Shown here: positions 6,004 through 8,252 of the stretch, piece after piece | How positions within the stretch are numbered: position 1 is the first letter of the stretch | How the letters are laid out: each line of letters opens with the position of its first letter | Source: Bacteriovorax stolpii | GTDB taxonomy: Bacteria; Bdellovibrionota; Bacteriovoracia; Bacteriovoracales; Bacteriovoracaceae | Reading direction: 5' to 3' | NCBI GenBank assembly: GCA_945890905.1 | Contig: CAMDDI010000157.1 | Span: forward strand, 1-8,252 | DNA: 8,252 bases | The notes under the pieces: generated by a model | The model's input: the letters and a program-made list of their open reading frames with translations, nothing else | Told to the model about the DNA's origin: nothing | Databases searched by the model: none | Made by a program: the position numbers and the translations under genes

Positions 6004-6321
6004 AGTAGATAGCTTTTCAATACATCGATTAAGAACAGTATGTGAGGCTTTTTCAATAAATTTAACTTTACGTGCTTTCCAATCTAAATTCTTTAAGTGG
6101 TCAGAAAGTATTACACCATCAATTTTCTTGCCTTTAACCTGGACTTCAAAAGGATACCCTTTCTCATTGGAAGTAATTGGACAGCACAAAGCTAGATTCG
6201 TTTTCTTATTGTAGAGCTTTGGAGAAATAATGATCGCAGGCCTCGTCCCCTGCTGTTCATGCCCCGCTTGAGGTGTGAAATTTAACCAAACGATGTCACC
6301 TCTATCTGGAACGTAAGACAT
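5989..6321 (-). CDS. mazF: MazF/PemK family endoribonuclease toxin (type II toxin-antitoxin)
   Basis: The 110-residue product reads MSYVPDRGDIVWLNFTPQAG, then HEQQGTRPAIIISPKLYNKK, and contains CCPITSNEKGYPFEVQV and GVILSDHLKNLDWKARKVKF. It follows E. coli MazF closely from recall (YVPDxGDxxWxxFxP, EQxGxRPAxxxSP, KGYPFEV, then D-x-(V/L)-K-S/N-x-x-W-(R/K)AR). The active-site arginine of the RPA motif and the threonine/serine of the PIT(S) segment are present, so activity is expected. MazF toxins cut mRNA, and often rRNA or tRNA, at short single-stranded sites; the specificity here cannot be read. The ATG at 6321 overlaps the mazE stop (TAATG) and GAGG lies seven bases before it, so translation is coupled. 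An in-frame TTG two codons upstream is less likely. The 3' end overlaps the plus-strand remnant. Confidence 0.92.
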   Translation of the reverse strand: MSYVPDRGDIVWLNFTPQAGHEQQGTRPAIIISPKLYNKKTNLALCCPITSNEKGYPFEVQVKGKKIDGVILSDHLKNLDWKARKVKFIEKASHTVLNRCIEKLSTLIND

Positions 6322-6557
6322 TACCAAACCTCATTGCCTTCTGGTTTAAAGTCATCTTCACCATGCAAATTTTCGAGGGTTACTTGATCCATCAAATCAT
6401 TTAGTGAGAGCTTTTTCTTGGCCGGAAATATCACAATCTTGCCGTCTTGTTGTTCAACAATAAGCTCATCATTTTCTTCGAGGTTAACTTTTTCAATAAT
6501 GGATTTAGGAATACGTACACCCATTGAATTTCCCCATTTCTGCAATTTTACAGTCAT
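6321..6557 (-). CDS. mazE: MazE family antitoxin (AbrB-like DNA-binding)
   Basis: The product is 78 residues, MTVKLQKWGNSMGVRIPKSI and so on. It carries the swapped-hairpin AbrB-type signature K-W-G-N-S-x-x-V-R-I-P near residues 6-17. The C-terminal tail LENLHGEDDFKPEGNEVW matches the toxin-binding tail of E. coli MazE, including the final EVW. The ATG at 6557 is chosen because GAGG lies six bases before it and the homology starts there; an upstream in-frame ATG at 6596 would add 13 hydrophobic residues and remove the promoter. MazE neutralises MazF by masking its RNA groove and, with MazF, represses the operon. Its stop shares one base with the mazF start. Confidence 0.92.
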   Translation of the reverse strand: MTVKLQKWGNSMGVRIPKSIIEKVNLEENDELIVEQQDGKIVIFPAKKKLSLNDLMDQVTLENLHGEDDFKPEGNEVW

Positions 6558-6574
6558 ACAACACCTCAAAAAAA

Positions 6575-6603
6575 AGTATATACTATGTATAAACAAAAGT
6601 AAA
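6575..6603 (-). promoter_or_regulatory. mazEF promoter with alternating-palindrome operator
   Basis: Read on the minus strand, -35 TTTACT (6603-6598) and -10 TATACT (6580-6575) are separated by exactly 17 bases, upstream of the mazE start. The promoter overlaps two palindromes that share an arm. AGTATATACT (6575-6584) is a perfect 10-base palindrome, and TATAC-TAT-GTATA (6579-6591) is a second one using the same central bases. E. coli mazEF is known to be repressed through an 'alternating palindrome' with a shared middle arm. The same design is visible here, so autorepression by MazE-MazF is likely. Confidence 0.7.
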
Positions 6604-6619
6604 CCGTCTTGTAGGATGG

Positions 6620-7726
6620 TCAGTTTGATCGGCCCTGATTTGGATTACGTCCAAAGAAGCGGTTTCTTAAAAAGTTAATCCCTCTGCCCGCAGCATCCAC
6701 AGCGTCTTTAGCTGTTTCCACCACCACGTGGGTCACCTGAGAGACTGTTTCTCTGGTTTGCTCAGAAGTGATCACATCTTTTACTTTTTCAACAATCACC
6801 GGAGTCTGAATCGGTTCTTCAACCACTGGTGGATGATTGGCCATGTATTCATCGTAAGCCGCTTTATCTTTTTCATACTGGATGCGGTTCGCTTCGTTTT
6901 GCGCAAGCGCATGGATGTAATCTGCTTCAAGTTCCGCCGCGGGCTTAGCGAGCTTACCTTCATCAATTAAAAGTTTTTCTGTGTTATCAAGATTATCTAA
7001 GAATGCCGAGATCTCAGGAAATTTTTCTTGGAATTCATCATGAGTCGCCTGGCAAGCGTTATTGAAAGCAAAGAGTTCAGCAAAGCCCTCTCCAAGATTT
7101 CCATCGCAATATCCAGCGGTACAAATTTTGCGCAAGAAAGGCATGACTTCTGGATTGCGGGCCATAAGGTCAGTCCATGCTTTTGATGTTGAGATCGCTT
7201 GAAAATGATAAAGAGAATCAAGCCCGTGAGCTCTTTCATGCAGAACCAGATTAACTGATCCGTGATTATCATAGAGGTGGCTGGCCACAATCATAGTAGG
7301 AGCAGGAGCAATGTAGAGTTGGTTATGTCCGCCTGCACCCGGAACTGCAGACCAAGGTCTTCCATCAAAAGTTTTCACGTTAGTTGGTATCCAGGCCGGA
7401 TTAGCAGTCACACCTTCGCCACCCACTAAGTGAGTGAGGGCGCCGCGCTTGATCATTTCATCGTTGAGATTTTTAGGGAATTTAGCAAACTCAAAAAGAA
7501 ATTGATTCAATTGAGCTTCACTCACGTCATTAACCACAGTAATTTTGTTTTCTTCTAAGTCGATGTCCGGACGGGCAATCATTAAACTTGGCTTCTCACA
7601 AGTTGCTGGAGGTGCTTCAAATTCCATCTCTGGATGCAAATCTGTATAGGCAACTTGGGCCTTCAGAGACTCTGGAGAGAGTAATAAAAGTGAAAGTGCA
7701 GAGAACGCGAGTGTTGATATTTTCAT
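6620..7726 (-). CDS. Secreted zinc metallopeptidase, anthrax lethal factor (ATLF)-like
   Basis: The 368-residue product has a Sec signal peptide (about 1-23, ending SLKA before Q24). The catalytic core spans about 75-255. It has the zinc motif H163-E-R-A-H167 within LVLHERAHGLD, a second motif E213-G-F-A-E217, and Y206 seven residues before E213. In lethal factor, from recall, the zinc ligands are H686, H690 and E735, with Y728 and E739 nearby; both the H-to-E distance (45 there, 46 here) and the Y-to-E distance (7) agree. The upstream stretch TFDGRPWSAVPGAGGHNQLY also resembles the ATLF domain. Residues about 262-296 look coiled-coil, followed by a proline/valine-rich segment and a basic tail (GINFLRNRFFGRNPNQGRSN). 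None of the lethal factor receptor-binding parts is present, so it is more likely a general exported peptidase. The ATG has only a weak ribosome binding site. The gene lies upstream of mazEF on the same strand but does not appear to drive it. Confidence 0.75.
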   Translation of the reverse strand: MKISTLAFSALSLLLLSPESLKAQVAYTDLHPEMEFEAPPATCEKPSLMIARPDIDLEENKITVVNDVSEAQLNQFLFEFAKFPKNLNDEMIKRGALTHLVGGEGVTANPAWIPTNVKTFDGRPWSAVPGAGGHNQLYIAPAPTMIVASHLYDNHGSVNLVLHERAHGLDSLYHFQAISTSKAWTDLMARNPEVMPFLRKICTAGYCDGNLGEGFAELFAFNNACQATHDEFQEKFPEISAFLDNLDNTEKLLIDEGKLAKPAAELEADYIHALAQNEANRIQYEKDKAAYDEYMANHPPVVEEPIQTPVIVEKVKDVITSEQTRETVSQVTHVVVETAKDAVDAAGRGINFLRNRFFGRNPNQGRSN

Positions 7727-7844
7727 AGTCTAATCTTACAGCGAGTAAGGGCCCCAATTTTAAGAATTGAAATGTTTTCTTACGTGTCTAATTCCTAGAC
7801 ATTTATTTAAAAGTTAAGCCTTTAGAGTAGTTTACAACGGTTAA
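7727..7844. other. Intergenic region with TGTCTA/TAGACA dyad
   Basis: This stretch lies upstream of the minus-strand peptidase gene and has no coding frame. TGTCTA (7785-7790) and TAGACA (7796-7801) form a perfect 6-base dyad with a 5-base spacer, about 59 bases before the peptidase ATG, a suitable place for an operator. TAGACA read on the minus strand could serve as a -35, but no good -10 follows at 16-18 bases. Confidence 0.35.
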
Positions 7845-8127
7845 ATAGAAGTTAGTCTCCCTGATCTGCTTGACCTCTTTGAAGACGGAGGTCCAGTTAT
7901 TATCCATTTATCAACCCACAATGCTCTAAGACAAGTTCACTCCCATCTGTGAGTCTCACCTTAAAGCACGGGCCCTTGCGGGAAACAAGCTTCAGCCCAA
8001 GGGGGATGTTTCCGTGACTGATCGTCACTGCTTAGTTTACCGGCCCACTTTGAGAGAAACTATCGAGGGTCAGAAATTTATCCAGGCGATTAGAGAGGCC
8101 AACTATAAACAAGTGTATAGAAGTTAG
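7845..8127 (+). pseudogene. Probable frameshifted gene remnant, unidentified
   Basis: Two overlapping frames both look coding. Frame A runs from 7845 to TGA at 7950-7952 and includes SLPDLLDLFEDGGPVIIHLS and THNALRQVHSHL. Frame B runs from 7930 to TAG at 8125-8127 and includes ESHLKARALAGNKLQPKGDV, DRHCLVYRPTLRETIEGQKF and IQAIREANYK. The triplet Ser-His-Leu is encoded in frame A at 7941-7949 and again in frame B at 7954-7962. A 13-base partial duplication would therefore explain the shift and join the two into one chain. No start codon with a ribosome binding site is seen at the front, so the 5' end is also missing. The family is not recognised. The alternative is that frame B alone is a small gene with a GTG start near 8011. 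Confidence 0.4.
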
Positions 8128-8185
8128 ACGATTATGACGTCATTCTACGGTTCAGCGATTATGTCCTATTCCAGATAAGTGTGAT

Positions 8186-8213
8186 CCCCTTAAAGAAATG
8201 ATTTTTTAAGGGG
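8186..8213 (+). promoter_or_regulatory. 5' leader hairpin covering the ribosome binding site
   Basis: CCCCTTAAA (8186-8194) pairs perfectly with TTTAAGGGG (8205-8213) across a 10-base loop, and three more weak pairs are possible inside. The right arm contains AAGGGG (8208-8213), the ribosome binding site seven bases before the ATG at 8221, so the folded leader would hide it. The same structure could be read as a terminator for the preceding remnant, but only a short T-containing stretch (TTATTC) follows. Confidence 0.5.
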
Positions 8214-8220
8214 TTATTCA

Positions 8221-8252
8221 ATGAAGGATGGGATTTTTATGTCACAGTCAGA
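8221..8252 (+). CDS. Start of a new gene (runs off the window)
   Basis: An ATG at 8221 begins MKDGIFMSQS, preceded by AAGGGG at a spacing of seven bases. An in-frame ATG at 8239 (MSQS) with GGGA five bases before it is an alternative start outside the hairpin. Only ten full codons are visible, so nothing can be said about function. Confidence 0.45.
   Translation, partial: MKDGIFMSQS

Noticed and set aside
6558..6596. Upstream ATG at 6596 as the mazE start
   Set aside because: It would place the -10 hexamer and operator inside the coding region, and the added residues have no counterpart in MazE. The ATG at 6557 has GAGG before it.
8134..8143. Perfect 10-base palindrome ATGACGTCAT
   Set aside because: About eight 10-base palindromes are expected by chance in a window of this size, and nothing else points to a site here.
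1..8252. tRNA, rRNA, CRISPR array, integrase or transposase genes
   Set aside because: I looked for cloverleaf ends, regularly spaced repeats and transposase or recombinase motifs on both strands and saw none.

Overview
The window looks like an accessory stretch of a Gram-negative, moderately AT-rich bacterial chromosome. One gene encodes a lipoprotein with an outer-membrane-type lipobox, two encode Sec-secreted proteins, and several intergenic gaps are long and AT-rich. The secreted-protein style and the lethal-factor-like peptidase would fit a Bdellovibrionota/Bacteriovoracia-type host. That placement is inference; no marker gene is present.

Layout. At 1-694 there is the 3' end of an unidentified gene, then a small single-CBS-domain gene that looks decayed. 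At 845-2452 lies a compact, visibly GC-richer AbiE type IV toxin-antitoxin cassette: a three-armed inverted-repeat operator, the antitoxin/repressor abiEi, the nucleotidyltransferase toxin abiEii overlapping it by 8 bases, and a hairpin. On the minus strand at 2517-3446 is a secreted cysteine-rich protein of unknown function. The AT-rich gap 3447-4186 holds a strong 16-bp hairpin and a 247-base element with 31-base inverted termini. At 4187-5809 is a 540-residue outer-membrane lipoprotein with a TPR-like N-terminal half and a C-terminal part resembling the COG3014 group. A gene remnant follows at 5827-6003. Then come a minus-strand mazEF type II toxin-antitoxin pair (5989-6557) with its own promoter and an alternating-palindrome operator, and a minus-strand secreted metallopeptidase with HExxH and ExxxE motifs like anthrax lethal factor (6620-7726). 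The last 0.5 kb contains a probably frameshifted gene remnant and the start of a new plus-strand gene whose ribosome binding site sits in a hairpin.

How it fits together. The two toxin-antitoxin modules are each self-contained and self-regulated. The most unexpected link is a 73-base direct repeat (64/73 identical, same reading frame) found at the end of the CBS gene and again in the remnant before mazEF. A copy of the same gene tail therefore lies just beside each toxin-antitoxin module. Together with the remnants, the inverted-repeat element and the base-composition shift at abiE, this suggests a region that repeatedly gains and loses genes. The secreted peptidase, the cysteine-rich protein and the lipoprotein are probably envelope or exported functions with no evident link to the toxin-antitoxin modules. 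I found no wholly new multi-gene system. The best candidates for something undescribed are the repeated gene tail, the inverted-repeat element and the lethal-factor-like peptidase.
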